A DNA stretch of 64,000 bases. Origin: Methylocystis parvus OBBP. GTDB taxonomy: Bacteria; Pseudomonadota; Alphaproteobacteria; Rhizobiales; Beijerinckiaceae. The number at the start of each line of letters is the position of its first letter. Position 1 is the stretch's first letter. Position numbers and translations under genes: made by a program. This document shows, piece after piece, positions 56,199 to 64,000 of this stretch. The stretch is taken from contig NZ_CP092968.1 in NCBI RefSeq assembly GCF_027571405.1, positions 3,494,001-3,558,000 on the forward strand. Reading direction: 5' to 3'. The notes beneath the pieces are model-generated. The model did not search any database, had not been told where the DNA came from, and saw only the letters and a program-made list of their open reading frames with translations.

Positions 56199-57011
56199 TC
56201 ACTCCAGCCGCACGGGCGCTTCGAAGGCGCCCTTGTCGGTGATCACGGTCAGCGTCGTATCCGCGCCTTTTGGCGCTGGCCCGGTCGAAAACAGCGTCAG
56301 CGAGAAATCCGATCCCGTCCGCTTGCTCTCGATGAAGAGCGGCTCCTCCACCTCCGCAAACACGTCCTGCGCCTTGCCGGGGCCGGCGACGCTGAGGCGC
56401 CAGCCTTCTCCACCCTTCTTCAGCATTAGCCGTTTCTTGGCCTCCGCCGCGCCGATCTTCGCCGGCACGCGTTTCTCCGCCCCGGCGATGGCCTCCGCGA
56501 AAGGCGAGGCGCCGGCCTGGGGCAGAGCAAGCGACAGTTCGGCTTTCGCCGGCAGGCAGATTTTTCCGCAGGCCGCATAATCGAGCTTCAAGTCGAGCGT
56601 CACGGGCGCCTTGGGATCCTTGGGCGTGACCTTGAGCGGAAAGATCACCGTCGCGTCATATCCGGCGACGATCGTGCCGGCCTCGTCGATATGCGTGGGG
56701 GCGGGGAAAGCGGTCTCGACCGTCGCGACATTGCTCGATTTCGAGAAATCGAAGACGGGCGCCGAGCCCGCTTCGCCCGGCTGGCGCCAATAGGTGACGG
56801 TATGCGGATCGAGGCTGATCTCGACCCCGGCCCGATAGGCGTCGTCCTGCATGGGACCGGCGGAAAGCAGGCGTACGGCCGAGACGCTTCCCTTGGCGGA
56901 AGGAGAGACGAAACCGGCGTCGGCGGCGCATGCGGGCCCATGGCCGAGCATTGCGATCAGGGCGGCGGTCGAGGCGGAGAGAGCGAGGGTCTTCGGCTTG
57001 GGCGAGTTCAT
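56199..57011 (-). CDS. Exported protein with DsbD N-terminal-like domain
   Basis: A 270-residue periplasmic protein with a signal peptide (LALSASTAALIAMLGHGPACA) and a beta-sandwich domain like the N-terminal domain of DsbD (TYWRQPGEAGSAPVFDF; YAACGKICLPAKAEL with a C-x3-C pair). No membrane domain or thioredoxin domain follows, so it may take electrons from a separate CcdA/DsbD partner or act as a chaperone. The start is at 57011 (MNSPKPKTLA) rather than the longer frame to 57107, which would overlap yqgE. Confidence 0.8.
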   Translation of the reverse strand: MNSPKPKTLALSASTAALIAMLGHGPACAADAGFVSPSAKGSVSAVRLLSAGPMQDDAYRAGVEISLDPHTVTYWRQPGEAGSAPVFDFSKSSNVATVETAFPAPTHIDEAGTIVAGYDATVIFPLKVTPKDPKAPVTLDLKLDYAACGKICLPAKAELSLALPQAGASPFAEAIAGAEKRVPAKIGAAEAKKRLMLKKGGEGWRLSVAGPGKAQDVFAEVEEPLFIESKRTGSDFSLTLFSTGPAPKGADTTLTVITDKGAFEAPVRLE

Positions 57012-57092
57012 TGACTTGATTTCAGGGCGGTTCGAACGCAGGGTCTTTCCACGCCGCTTGTTAAGGGGGCGATGCGGGCGTAGCATGACCCT

Positions 57093-57737
57093 ATGAGCGT
57101 GCGGCAATCAAAGCAAGGTTCCGACTATCCGCTGGGCGACGGCCCGCGTGAGGCGGGGCGGCGTTATCTCGACGGGCAATTGCTGGTCGCGATGCCCGGC
57201 ATGACCGATGAGCGCTTTGCGCGCTCGGTCATCTATCTTTGCGCCCACTCCGAAGACGGCGCGATGGGAATTGTCGTCAATCAGCCGGCGCGGGTGAAGA
57301 ACTTCCCCGATCTTCTGGTGCAATTGCAGGTGATCGCGCCACAGGAGCGCATCAGCCTGCCGCGCGGCGCCGAGGAAATTCAGGTGCTCTCGGGCGGACC
57401 CGTCCAGACCGATCGCGGCTTCGTGCTGCATTCGCCGGATTTCTTCCTCGACAATTCGACGCTGCCGATCGACGACGGCGTCTCGCTCACCGCGACCATC
57501 GACATTCTGCGCGCTATAGCCGCCGGCGAGGGGCCGCACCATGCGTTGCTGGCGCTGGGATATGCAGGGTGGGACGCCGGGCAGCTCGAGGATGAAATTC
57601 AGAGGAACGGCTGGCTGCATTGCCCGGCCGATCCCGCGCTGCTTTTCGATCGGGATCTGGGCGGCAAATATACGCGCGCGCTGCGCTCGATGGGCATCGA
57701 ACTGGAGCGTCTCTCCGCCAGCGCGGGGCACGCTTAG
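57093..57737 (+). CDS. yqgE: YqgE/AlgH family protein
   Basis: A 214-residue protein of the UPF0301 family. The core signature is [41 protein letters not shown], with [17 protein letters not shown] further on. Length and motifs fit the family. Function is not settled; in Pseudomonas AlgH has been tied to alginate and redox effects. It is divergent from the DsbD-N-like gene, and a composite repeat follows 12 bases after its stop. Confidence 0.93.
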   Translation: MSVRQSKQGSDYPLGDGPREAGRRYLDGQLLVAMPGMTDERFARSVIYLCAHSEDGAMGIVVNQPARVKNFPDLLVQLQVIAPQERISLPRGAEEIQVLSGGPVQTDRGFVLHSPDFFLDNSTLPIDDGVSLTATIDILRAIAAGEGPHHALLALGYAGWDAGQLEDEIQRNGWLHCPADPALLFDRDLGGKYTRALRSMGIELERLSASAGHA

Positions 57738-57748
57738 CAGGCGTCTCC

Positions 57749-57862
57749 CGTCATTGCGAGGAGAATATATGGCGAAGTCGGGTATACCCGACTTCGCAAA
57801 AGCGCGAAGCAATCCAGGGGTCGCGCGCGGCTCTGGATTGCTTCGCTTTGCTCGCAATGACG
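57749..57862. repeat. Composite palindromic repeat, copy D (inverted layout)
   Basis: Complete element with CGTCATTGCGAG and CTCGCAATGACG ends and nested CAATCCAG/CTGGATTG. The dyad GAAGTCGGGTA/TACCCGACTTC (57774-57795) lies in the left arm, opposite to copies A-C, so the element is inverted or the dyad moved. It separates yqgE from the convergent aldo/keto reductase gene. Confidence 0.9.
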
Positions 57863-57884
57863 ACGGGGCGAGGGGCTGCCTTTC

Positions 57885-58934
57885 TTACGGCGCCGGATTG
57901 CTGTGAAGCTGATGGATCTCGTCGATGCGCGTCTCAATTTCGGGCGTGATCTTTACGTTGACGGAATCCAGATCCGTCTTCAACTGCGCCATCGTCGTCG
58001 CGCCGATAATGTTCGAAGTTACGAAGGGGCGCGACGTCACATAGGCGATGGCGAGCTGCGTCAGCTCGATCTTTAATTCCCTTGCGAGCGACAGATAGGC
58101 GTCGATCGCGGCTTCGACCCCCGGTTTCTCGTAGCGCTGCGCGCGTTCGAAAAGCGTGGTGCGGGCGCCGGGCGGACGCGCGCCGCCCTGATATTTGCCG
58201 GTGAGATAGCCCTGCGCCAGCGGCGAATAGGCGAGCAGCCCGACGCCGTCGCGCTCAGCGAATTCGGCGAGGCCCATCTCGAACGTGCGGTTGATGAGAT
58301 TATAGGCGTTCTGGATGGAGACGACGCGCGGGCCATGGCCGAGCTCGGAGGCGCGCAGGAACCGCGCGACGCCCCAGGGCGTCTCGTTGGAGAGGCCGAT
58401 GTGACGGACCTTGCCCGCTTTCACCAGATCGTTCAGCGCCTCGAGCGTCTCTTCGATCGGGACTTCCGCGCGCCTGGAGGGCCGACGATAGGTCGTGCCG
58501 CCCGCGCCCCAGAGCGGTAGCGAGCGGTCGGGCCAGTGGAGCTGGTAGAGATCGACATAATCGGTCTGCAGCCGCTTCAGCGAGCCCTCGATGGCGTAAT
58601 GGATGTTCTTGCGGTCGAGGACCGTGCCGACGCCGTCCTCGCGCAGCCAATTGGCTTCGCCGCGTCCGGAGACTTTCGTCGCGATGACGACCTTGTCGCG
58701 GTTCTTCCGGCTGGCGAGCCAGGAGCCGATGACGCGTTCGGTCGAACCCTGCGTCTCGGGGCGCGGGGGGATCGAATACATCTCCGCCGTGTCGATGAAA
58801 TTCACGCCGCGGGCGAGGGCGTAGTCGAGCTGTTCGTGTCCCTCCGTCTCGGTGTTCTGCTGGCCCCAGGTCATGGAGCCGAGGCAGATGGCCGAAACAG
58901 AGAGATCGGTATGTCCGAGTTTTCGATATTCCAT
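57885..58934 (-). CDS. Aldo/keto reductase (Tas-like)
   Basis: A 349-residue NADPH-dependent oxidoreductase with the (beta/alpha)8 fold. Catalytic residues are seen in DTAEMYS (Asp, Tyr), VIATKVSG (Lys) and LYQLHWPD (His). MEYRKLGHTDLSVSAICLG at the start and NLINRTFEMGL are typical of the Tas group. The physiological aldehyde is unknown. The frame reaches 59021, but the ATG at 58934 begins the conserved MEYRKLG. The preceding ParA-like gene stops eight bases upstream, so they may share a transcript. Confidence 0.92.
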   Translation of the reverse strand: MEYRKLGHTDLSVSAICLGSMTWGQQNTETEGHEQLDYALARGVNFIDTAEMYSIPPRPETQGSTERVIGSWLASRKNRDKVVIATKVSGRGEANWLREDGVGTVLDRKNIHYAIEGSLKRLQTDYVDLYQLHWPDRSLPLWGAGGTTYRRPSRRAEVPIEETLEALNDLVKAGKVRHIGLSNETPWGVARFLRASELGHGPRVVSIQNAYNLINRTFEMGLAEFAERDGVGLLAYSPLAQGYLTGKYQGGARPPGARTTLFERAQRYEKPGVEAAIDAYLSLARELKIELTQLAIAYVTSRPFVTSNIIGATTMAQLKTDLDSVNVKITPEIETRIDEIHQLHSNPAP

Positions 58935-58942
58935 GGCCGCGC

Positions 58943-59656
58943 CTATCGCAGGAATTCGCTCGACTGCAGGTCGAGCCGCAATTCGAAACTTTGCAGTTGG
59001 GTGAAAATCGGGAGAAGCCACGCCTTCAGCGCCGCGCGCACGACGATCGACATGCTCGCCGGCGGCTCCTGGAGGAAGGCGGAGAGCGAGAGGTCGAAAT
59101 CGTCGAGCGATCGCGCGATCGCGCTTTCGAGACGGGGGATGACGAGCTTCCCGCGCGACGGATACTGGGCCAGAATCTGGAGCGCGTCCGGTCCAAGCGG
59201 AGCGGCTCCTTCATTGTGAATGACCGTCATCAACAAATCCGGCCATGTCGTGTTCAGCATCCGCGCATTGCTGGCGGCGGTCTGCGAACTGTCAGACTGG
59301 AAGAGAATGATCGGTTCGACGCCCATTCGCCGCGCTTCTTCCAGAAAGCCGATCTCGGCGATGGTCGCGAAGAGCTGATCGAAAGAGCGGCTCCAGACAT
59401 CGACGATCTTTGGCGTATCGTCCGAGGCGAGAAGCCGGTCGAAAAGCGAGATCTGGCCTTTGACGTCGTTGATGTCGACGACCTGGGACAGGCCCGGAAA
59501 GCGCAAGGCGTAGGATGGCTCGCGCGAATCCGTGTCGAAACCTTCGACCGGCGCGCCGCGCGAGAGATAGTAGTCCGTCAGCAGTCGCGCCGCAGTGGTT
59601 ACGCCAGTGCGCGAATGCGGCGAGCAGACGAAGAAAACGAGAGTGCGGCGACTCAT
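58943..59656 (-). CDS. ParA-like protein with degenerate Walker A
   Basis: A 237-residue protein whose order of segments matches the ParA-like ATPase encoded 36 bases upstream: FVCSPHSRTGVTTAARLL in the P-loop place, GFDTDSREPSYALRFPG, VVDINDVKGQISLFDRL, VDVWSRSFDQL, EIGFLEEARRMG and IILFQSDS. The P-loop lacks the lysines of KGGVGKT (here HSRTGVTT), so ATP hydrolysis is unlikely. It is probably a non-catalytic paralogue forming a heterodimer. Role and cargo are unknown. Confidence 0.72.
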   Translation of the reverse strand: MSRRTLVFFVCSPHSRTGVTTAARLLTDYYLSRGAPVEGFDTDSREPSYALRFPGLSQVVDINDVKGQISLFDRLLASDDTPKIVDVWSRSFDQLFATIAEIGFLEEARRMGVEPIILFQSDSSQTAASNARMLNTTWPDLLMTVIHNEGAAPLGPDALQILAQYPSRGKLVIPRLESAIARSLDDFDLSLSAFLQEPPASMSIVVRAALKAWLLPIFTQLQSFELRLDLQSSEFLR

Positions 59657-59692
59657 TCAATCCTCGCGAGCGAGGGCGGCGCCGCCCTCGCT

Positions 59693-60547
59693 TTAACGCC
59701 CCTTGCCTGCGCCGTTGATGAGGTCGAGGAGACCCACGCGCTCGAATTCATCGGCGACTCTGGCGAGCCAGGTGCGGACATAACCGCGCAGAACGAAGGA
59801 ATGGTCCGCGGGTTCGCCGTCCGCCATCTGATTGGCGATGAAGGTCGAATAGGGCGTGCCGGCCAATTCGACCTGTTCATAGGCCAATTCGCCGAGCTTC
59901 GGGATGGTGATTTCGCCGGTCGTGTGCACGTCTTCGAAATATTTGGCGTGAGTCTGCGGATCCCACTCGAAGAATGTCGTGTCGTTCACATGGTTCTTCA
60001 CCATGAAGTAGTTCGCGTCCGTCATATAGGGCGCGATCTCGGCGATTTCCTCGAGCGACGCGATCGACGGTCCGATGACATGCAGCAGGATGAAGCGGAA
60101 TTCGCCGGCCTTCACCGCGTCAAAAAAGCCGATTTCGTCCAGCGCCTCGAGCGCGGGGCTGAGGCCGCCGGCGCGCACGTCGATGATGCTCACCTTGGCG
60201 TGCGACGAATTCAGCGTGTCGATGATCTTCATCTGGTCGGCGGTCGACGTCAGATCGACGATCATCGTTTCGTCGGGATGGAAGCGGTAGAGCGTGCCCC
60301 GCGGCGTCTCGGTGTCGAATGCGCGGGCCTCGATGCTGTTGAGGGAAAGGAAGTCGAGAACGGCTCGCGCAATTGTCGTCTTTCCAACGCCTCCTTTATC
60401 GGCGCCGACGACAATGACCGTTGGTTTCATAATAGCTCCTGAAGATTGCGGCGTCGCGGCGGCGATTTCCCTGACCTCGCGACGCGATTCCGGCTCCCTC
60501 TTCGGAGGCGGCGTTTCCTTCGTGGTTCTGGTCGGCCTTTTTACCAT
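59693..60547 (-). CDS. ParA/MinD-type ATPase with two possible starts
   Basis: A P-loop ATPase of the deviant Walker A class: VGADKGGVGKTTIARAVLDF, with AFDTETPRGTLYRF, IVDLTSTADQM, SIIDVRAGG and EIGFFDAVKAGEF matching the next gene segment by segment. Two starts are equally good: ATG at 60547 (AGGAG, five-base spacing) gives 284 residues with a Lys/Arg/Pro-rich 39-residue tail; ATG at 60430 (AGGAG, five-base spacing) gives 245 residues starting at the P-loop. Such ATPases position or deliver cargo; no ParB or site is adjacent. Confidence 0.85.
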   Translation of the reverse strand: MVKRPTRTTKETPPPKREPESRREVREIAAATPQSSGAIMKPTVIVVGADKGGVGKTTIARAVLDFLSLNSIEARAFDTETPRGTLYRFHPDETMIVDLTSTADQMKIIDTLNSSHAKVSIIDVRAGGLSPALEALDEIGFFDAVKAGEFRFILLHVIGPSIASLEEIAEIAPYMTDANYFMVKNHVNDTTFFEWDPQTHAKYFEDVHTTGEITIPKLGELAYEQVELAGTPYSTFIANQMADGEPADHSFVLRGYVRTWLARVADEFERVGLLDLINGAGKGR

Positions 60548-60676
60548 GCGGTCTCCTATGGCGCTTGCGCGCCGCCGTTCCGATTGGTCACCCGATTCTT
60601 AACAAACATAGATTGTGGCCGCTTGTCATGTCCCAGCTGTGAATTCTCTAGTGACAGCGGCTTTCTACAATATATT

Positions 60677-60692
60677 TATGTGATTAAACATA
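60677..60692. promoter_or_regulatory. Inverted repeat, possible operator of the sulfur operon
   Basis: TATGT and ACATA flank a six-base AT-rich spacer, 23 bases upstream of the -35 at 60715. The position suits an activator such as a LysR-type regulator, but the site does not identify one. Confidence 0.3.
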
Positions 60693-60714
60693 TAAGGCGT
60701 TTTCCTAAAGTGAA

Positions 60715-60742
60715 TTGACTTACGGGCGATTTAGAGTATCTA
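60715..60742 (+). promoter_or_regulatory. Promoter of the ferredoxin-cys operon
   Basis: TTGACT (60715-60720), a 16-base spacer and TATCTA (60737-60742) form a good sigma-70-type promoter, 70 bases upstream of the ferredoxin start. Confidence 0.6.
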
Positions 60743-60811
60743 ACCGTTCGAAATACAGAACGCCACCGCGAAACCGCGCGACGCCCTTCGCGACATGACC
60801 GAAACGAGCGC

Positions 60812-61183
60812 ATGAGTATTGCATTGGAAATCGCCGCCGATCCGCCCGCCACGCCGTTAGAGCCCGAAACGCCCTTCCTGCGCGTAGAGGACCGGAACGG
60901 CGTCGTTCATGAGCTTGTGGCGGTCGAAGGATGGCGGCTGATGGAAATATTGCGCGACTACGGCATTGGTATGGAGAACACATGCGGCGGCGCGCTCGCC
61001 TGCGCCGAATGCCATGTGGTGCTCGACGCCGAATCCGCCGCACGCGTGCCGTCCCCGCGCGAGGACGAGTTGGAGAAACTCGACGAATTGCCGATGCTTT
61101 ATGAAAATTCGCGTCTGTGCTGCCAGATCATCTGGTCGGACGAGATGAGCGGCCTTTCGCTCAAATTGGCGCAGGAAACGTGA
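60812..61183 (+). CDS. [2Fe-2S] ferredoxin (adrenodoxin type)
   Basis: A 123-residue ferredoxin with an adrenodoxin-like cluster site: cysteines in ENTCGGALACAECHV (C-x5-C-x2-C) and a fourth in SRLCCQI. It transfers electrons one at a time. As the first gene of the sulfite reductase operon it is the likely donor to CysI, since no CysJ-type flavoprotein is seen. Its TGA overlaps the next start as TGATG. Confidence 0.9.
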   Translation: MSIALEIAADPPATPLEPETPFLRVEDRNGVVHELVAVEGWRLMEILRDYGIGMENTCGGALACAECHVVLDAESAARVPSPREDELEKLDELPMLYENSRLCCQIIWSDEMSGLSLKLAQET

Positions 61184-61497
61184 TGACGGCGCTCAAACAT
61201 CCGCAGATCCTCTTCGCCTCCGATCTCGCTGACGGCGAGGTGGTCTTCCTTGGACAAGCGGGCTGGGAGCGCGACCACGCCAGGGCCCGCATCGCCCGCG
61301 ACAAGGAAGGGGCGGGCGCGCTGGAGGCTTTCGGCAAGGCCGAAATCGCGGCCAACCGGGTCGTGGACGTCTATCTCGCCGATGTGGAAATCGGCGCGGA
61401 CGGCGCGCCGACGCCGCTGCATTACCGCGAAAAGATGCGCATCAAGGGGCCGAGCGTGCGCCGCGATCTCGGCAAGCAGGCGCGAGGAGCCGCGTAG
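61183..61497 (+). CDS. DUF2849 domain protein of the sulfite-reductase operon
   Basis: A 104-residue protein that nearly always precedes cysI in alphaproteobacteria. Segments like KHPQILFASDLADGEVVFL and VVDVYLADVEI fit the DUF2849 family, whose function is unknown. The ATG at 61183 has AGGAAAC upstream and overlaps the ferredoxin stop; its stop abuts the cysI start. Confidence 0.88.
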   Translation: MTALKHPQILFASDLADGEVVFLGQAGWERDHARARIARDKEGAGALEAFGKAEIAANRVVDVYLADVEIGADGAPTPLHYREKMRIKGPSVRRDLGKQARGAA

Positions 61498-63219
61498 ATG
61501 ACCGCCCACGATCCCGCTCTCGCGCGGCCCAACGCCCCGACCACGACCTATCGCTACGACGAATTCGACGCCGCCTTCGTAAAGGAGCGCGTCGCCGAAT
61601 TTCGCGAGCAGGTGCGCCGGCGCCTCGAAGGGTCGCTGACGGAAGACGAATTCCGCCCATTCCGCCTGATGAACGGGCTCTATCTGCAACTGCACGCTTA
61701 CATGCTGCGCGTCGCCATTCCCTATGGCGTGCTGACGGCGCGCCAGATGCGCCGCCTCGCCGACATCGCCGACAAATACGATCGCGGCTACGGCCATTTC
61801 ACGACGCGCCAGAATCTGCAGTACAATTGGCCGAAGCTCGTCGACACGCCCGACATTCTGGAGGCGCTCGCCGAGGTCGAGATGCACGCCATCCAGACCT
61901 CGGGCAATTGCATCCGCAACGTCACGGCGGACCATTTCTCAGGCGTCGCGCCCGACGAGATCGAAGATCCGCGCCCGACGGCGGAATTCCTGCGCCAATG
62001 GTCGAGCGCGCATCCCGAATTTTCGTTCCTGCCGCGCAAATTCAAGATCGCCGTGACCGGCGCGGCGCATGACCGCGCGGCGATCATGGTTCACGACATC
62101 GGCCTCGCAATCGAGACGAATGAAGCGGGCGAGACCGGCTACAAGGTCGTCGTCGGCGGCGGTCTCGGGCGTTCGCCTTTCGTCGGCAAGGCGATCCGCG
62201 ACTTTGTGTCGCGGGCCGATCTCCTCGCTTATCTCGAAGCGATCCTGCGCGTCTACAACCGTTTCGGGCGTCGCGACAACAAATACAAGGCGCGCATCAA
62301 GATCCTCGTTCACGAAAAGGGGATCGACGAGGTTCGGCAGGCGGTCGAGGCCGAATTCGCCGCGATGGACCGTTCGGTTTTCTCCTACGATCCCGCCGAA
62401 TTCGAGCGCATCGCGGCTTTCTTCGCGCCGCCGCCCTACGAGACGCTGACGGCGGAATCCGAGAAGCTGCGCGCCGAAAGCGTCGCGCATCCGGCCTTCG
62501 GCAATTTCGTCGACGTCAATGTCTCGCCCCACAAGGTTCCGGGCTACGCCGTCGTCACCGTGTCGCTGAAGCCCATCGGCGGCATTCCGGGCGACGCCAC
62601 CTCGCAGCAGATGCGCGTTCTCGCCGACGCCAGCGAGCGCTTCGGCTTCGGGGAGCTCCGCATCAGCCACGAGCAGAACGTCATCCTGCCGCATGTGAAG
62701 CAGGACGAGCTCTTCGATCTTTGGAAGACGCTCGACGCCGCCGGCCTCGCCACGGCGAACGCCGGCCTCGTCTCGGACATCATCTCCTGCCCGGGCCTCG
62801 ATTACTGCGCGCTCGCCACGGCGCGCTCCATTCCGGTCGCGCAGGCGATCTCCAGGCGCTTCTCCGACCTGTCGCGCCAGCGGCGCATCGGCAAGCTCGG
62901 GATCAAGATTTCCGGCTGCATCAACGCCTGCGGCCATCACCATGTCGGCGCCATCGGCATTCTCGGCCTCGAAAAGAAGGGCCAGGAATCCTATCAGATC
63001 ACGCTTGGCGGCGATCCGACCTTCTCGGCGGCGATCGGCGAAATCGTCGGTCCCGGCGTGACCGCCGACCAGGTTCCCGACGTGATCGAGCATATTGTCG
63101 ATTTCTATCTGGCCGAGCGCCAGGAGAACGAGACGTTCATCCAGACATGGCGGCGCGTCGGTCACGCCCGTTTCAAGGACGTGCTGCGCCGGGAGGGCGA
63201 AGATGGCGCTGATATCTGA
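61498..63219 (+). CDS. cysI: Assimilatory sulfite/nitrite reductase, siroheme type
   Basis: Reduces sulfite to sulfide with six electrons using a siroheme and a [4Fe-4S] cluster. The 573 residues contain two ferredoxin-like repeats (YGHFTTRQNLQYNW and QTSGNCIRNVTADHFSG; GELRISHEQNVILPH), and the cluster cysteines in SCPGLDYCALATARS and SGCINACGHHH. Context (DUF2849, DUF934, CysH) indicates sulfite rather than nitrite as substrate. It overlaps the DUF934 gene by 17 bases. Confidence 0.94.
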   Translation: MTAHDPALARPNAPTTTYRYDEFDAAFVKERVAEFREQVRRRLEGSLTEDEFRPFRLMNGLYLQLHAYMLRVAIPYGVLTARQMRRLADIADKYDRGYGHFTTRQNLQYNWPKLVDTPDILEALAEVEMHAIQTSGNCIRNVTADHFSGVAPDEIEDPRPTAEFLRQWSSAHPEFSFLPRKFKIAVTGAAHDRAAIMVHDIGLAIETNEAGETGYKVVVGGGLGRSPFVGKAIRDFVSRADLLAYLEAILRVYNRFGRRDNKYKARIKILVHEKGIDEVRQAVEAEFAAMDRSVFSYDPAEFERIAAFFAPPPYETLTAESEKLRAESVAHPAFGNFVDVNVSPHKVPGYAVVTVSLKPIGGIPGDATSQQMRVLADASERFGFGELRISHEQNVILPHVKQDELFDLWKTLDAAGLATANAGLVSDIISCPGLDYCALATARSIPVAQAISRRFSDLSRQRRIGKLGIKISGCINACGHHHVGAIGILGLEKKGQESYQITLGGDPTFSAAIGEIVGPGVTADQVPDVIEHIVDFYLAERQENETFIQTWRRVGHARFKDVLRREGEDGADI

Positions 63220-63709
63220 CGGCCGTTTCGTCGAAGACGGCTGGCGTCGGCTCGCCGAGGAAGAGGGCCTGCCCAAGAGCGGCAAGATTGTCGTGTCGCT
63301 CGCGCGGCTCGAGCACGCGCTCGCGCATCTTTCCGACGGCGTGTCGCTCGGCGTGAATGCGCCGAACACGACCGATCCGGGCGCGCTCGCCGCCGCCCTG
63401 CCGCGTCTGCAGCTCGTCGAGGTCGTCTTTCCGGCCTTCGCCGACGGACGCGGCTTTTCACTCGCGCGGCTGATCCGCCGCGCCGGTTTCAAAGGCGAGT
63501 TGCGCGCGAGCGGCCGCCTGCTCGCCGATCAATATGCGCATGCGCTGGGCTGCGGCTTCGACACGGTCGAAATCCCCGACGACATCGCCGAACGGCAGGA
63601 CGAATCCCAGTGGCGGGCGGCGCTGGCCGCGCATGCCCGCACTTACCAGCGCGGCTATGTCGCCGCGGGCTCGATCCTTGACGCGCGGCGGAAGGCGGCG
63701 GCGAAATGA
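63203..63709 (+). CDS. DUF934 domain protein of the sulfate-assimilation operon
   Basis: A 168-residue protein matching DUF934, which sits between cysI and cysH in many proteobacteria. It has segments LVEVVFPAFADGRGFSLARLIRR and GELRASGRLLADQYAHALGCGFDTVEI. It is thought to aid sulfite or siroheme-linked steps, but its role is unproven. It overlaps cysI by 17 bases and cysH by four bases (ATGA). Confidence 0.9.
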   Translation: MALISDGRFVEDGWRRLAEEEGLPKSGKIVVSLARLEHALAHLSDGVSLGVNAPNTTDPGALAAALPRLQLVEVVFPAFADGRGFSLARLIRRAGFKGELRASGRLLADQYAHALGCGFDTVEIPDDIAERQDESQWRAALAAHARTYQRGYVAAGSILDARRKAAAK

Positions 63710-64000
63710 CGGTTTCTATCGCGGAGATTCTGGAGCCCCGCCTCGCGGCGCTCGATCTTGACCATCGCCTGCAGCTCGTGCGCGAATTCATTCCCGGCCG
63801 CCTCGTTTTCACGACGAGCTTCGGCGTGGAGGATCAATTCATCACCCATTCGATTTTCACCCAGGGTCTCGACATCGACGTCGTGACGATCGATACAGGC
63901 CGCCTCTTCCCGGAGACCTATACGCTTTGGGAAGAGACCGAGGCGCGCTACGCCCGCCGCATCCGCGCCGCCTATCCGCAGGCCGCGCCGCTCGAAGCGC
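63706..64000 (+). CDS. cysH: Phosphoadenylyl-/adenylyl-sulfate reductase (5' part)
   Basis: The first 98 codons of a PAPS/APS reductase that makes sulfite from activated sulfate using thioredoxin. The PP-loop is seen as FTTSFGVEDQFITHSIF, followed by VVTIDTGRLFPETYTLWEETEARY, conserved in CysH. The window ends before the catalytic cysteine region, so PAPS versus APS use (extra Cys pair) cannot be judged. Its ATG overlaps the DUF934 stop. Confidence 0.92.
   Translation, partial: MTVSIAEILEPRLAALDLDHRLQLVREFIPGRLVFTTSFGVEDQFITHSIFTQGLDIDVVTIDTGRLFPETYTLWEETEARYARRIRAAYPQAAPLEA

Larger units (their letters stand above)
60548..60811. other. AT-rich divergent control region upstream of the sulfur operon
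   Basis: 264 bases between the divergent ParA-like and ferredoxin genes, clearly richer in A and T than the surroundings, especially 60600-60720. It carries an inverted repeat (60677-60692) and a promoter (60715-60742) facing the ferredoxin gene. No gene is seen. Confidence 0.6.

Noticed and set aside
28484..57862. Repeated palindromes as a possible CRISPR array
   Set aside because: The four copies lie kilobases apart, are about 67-118 bp long and have no spacers or cas genes.

Overview
The window is GC-rich chromosomal DNA from an alphaproteobacterium. Supporting signs are GapR (DUF2312), an RNase E with a very large acidic insert in its S1 domain, the clpX-lon-hupB order, a DUF2849/CysI/DUF934/CysH sulfate-assimilation operon, a Bpt-type leucyltransferase, and palindromic repeats with CGTCATTGCGAG ends. 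Hyphomicrobiales is likely. A pyrophosphate-dependent phosphofructokinase together with PccB and MutA would fit a Methylocystaceae-type methylotroph, but that is inference and no methane-oxidation gene is present. There is no integrase, transposase, phage gene, rRNA or CRISPR array. One tRNA (Val, TAC) is present.

Layout. 1-9.4 kb: end of an enoyl-CoA hydratase, cell-wall genes amiC and mrcA, divergent rne with a long leader, an aminotransferase. 9.4-14.3 kb: MgtC/DUF4010 membrane protein, thioredoxin, an intergenic region with a possible 22-residue ORF and two terminator hairpins, pccB, an exported ClpP-fold-like protein, tRNA-Val. 14.3-25 kb: protein quality control and export (hupB, lon, clpX, secA) with pfp, a methyltransferase and a candidate small RNA. 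25-32.6 kb: a lower-GC orphan gene, a deacetylase, GNAT, alcohol dehydrogenase, and mgtA translationally coupled to a two-domain kinase. 32.7-38.8 kb: a surface-polysaccharide group (methyltransferase, two glycosyltransferases, flippase, outer-membrane barrel). 38.9-47.1 kb: gapR, RDD protein, bpt, an ATPase, pspA, lemA with an M48 protease, an L,D-transpeptidase and a SemiSWEET.

47.2-49.7 kb: a decayed NADH dehydrogenase 3' end, an exported protein and mutA. 49.9-55.7 kb: a tightly packed run of acyl carrier protein, ketosynthase, two hotdog proteins (one catalytic, one apparently not), an SDR, a ceramide-glucosyltransferase-like GT and a cellulose-synthase-like GT. It reads as a dedicated acyl-chain builder attached to a glycolipid-making module and is the best candidate for an undescribed pathway here. 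55.7-57.7 kb: a frameshifted GNAT, a DsbD-N-like protein and YqgE. 57.9-60.5 kb: an aldo/keto reductase and a tandem pair of ParA-like proteins, one with an intact and one with a broken Walker A motif. 60.8 kb to the end: a ferredoxin-led sulfate/sulfite reduction operon, cut by the window edge inside cysH.

A composite palindromic repeat occurs four times (28.5, 47.1, 52.3 and 57.8 kb), and another hairpin repeat lies at the 3' end of rne. Two of these sequences supply the C-terminal codons of genes (the kinase at 28.5 kb and RNase E). Many operons use 4-base ATGA or GTGA stop/start overlaps.
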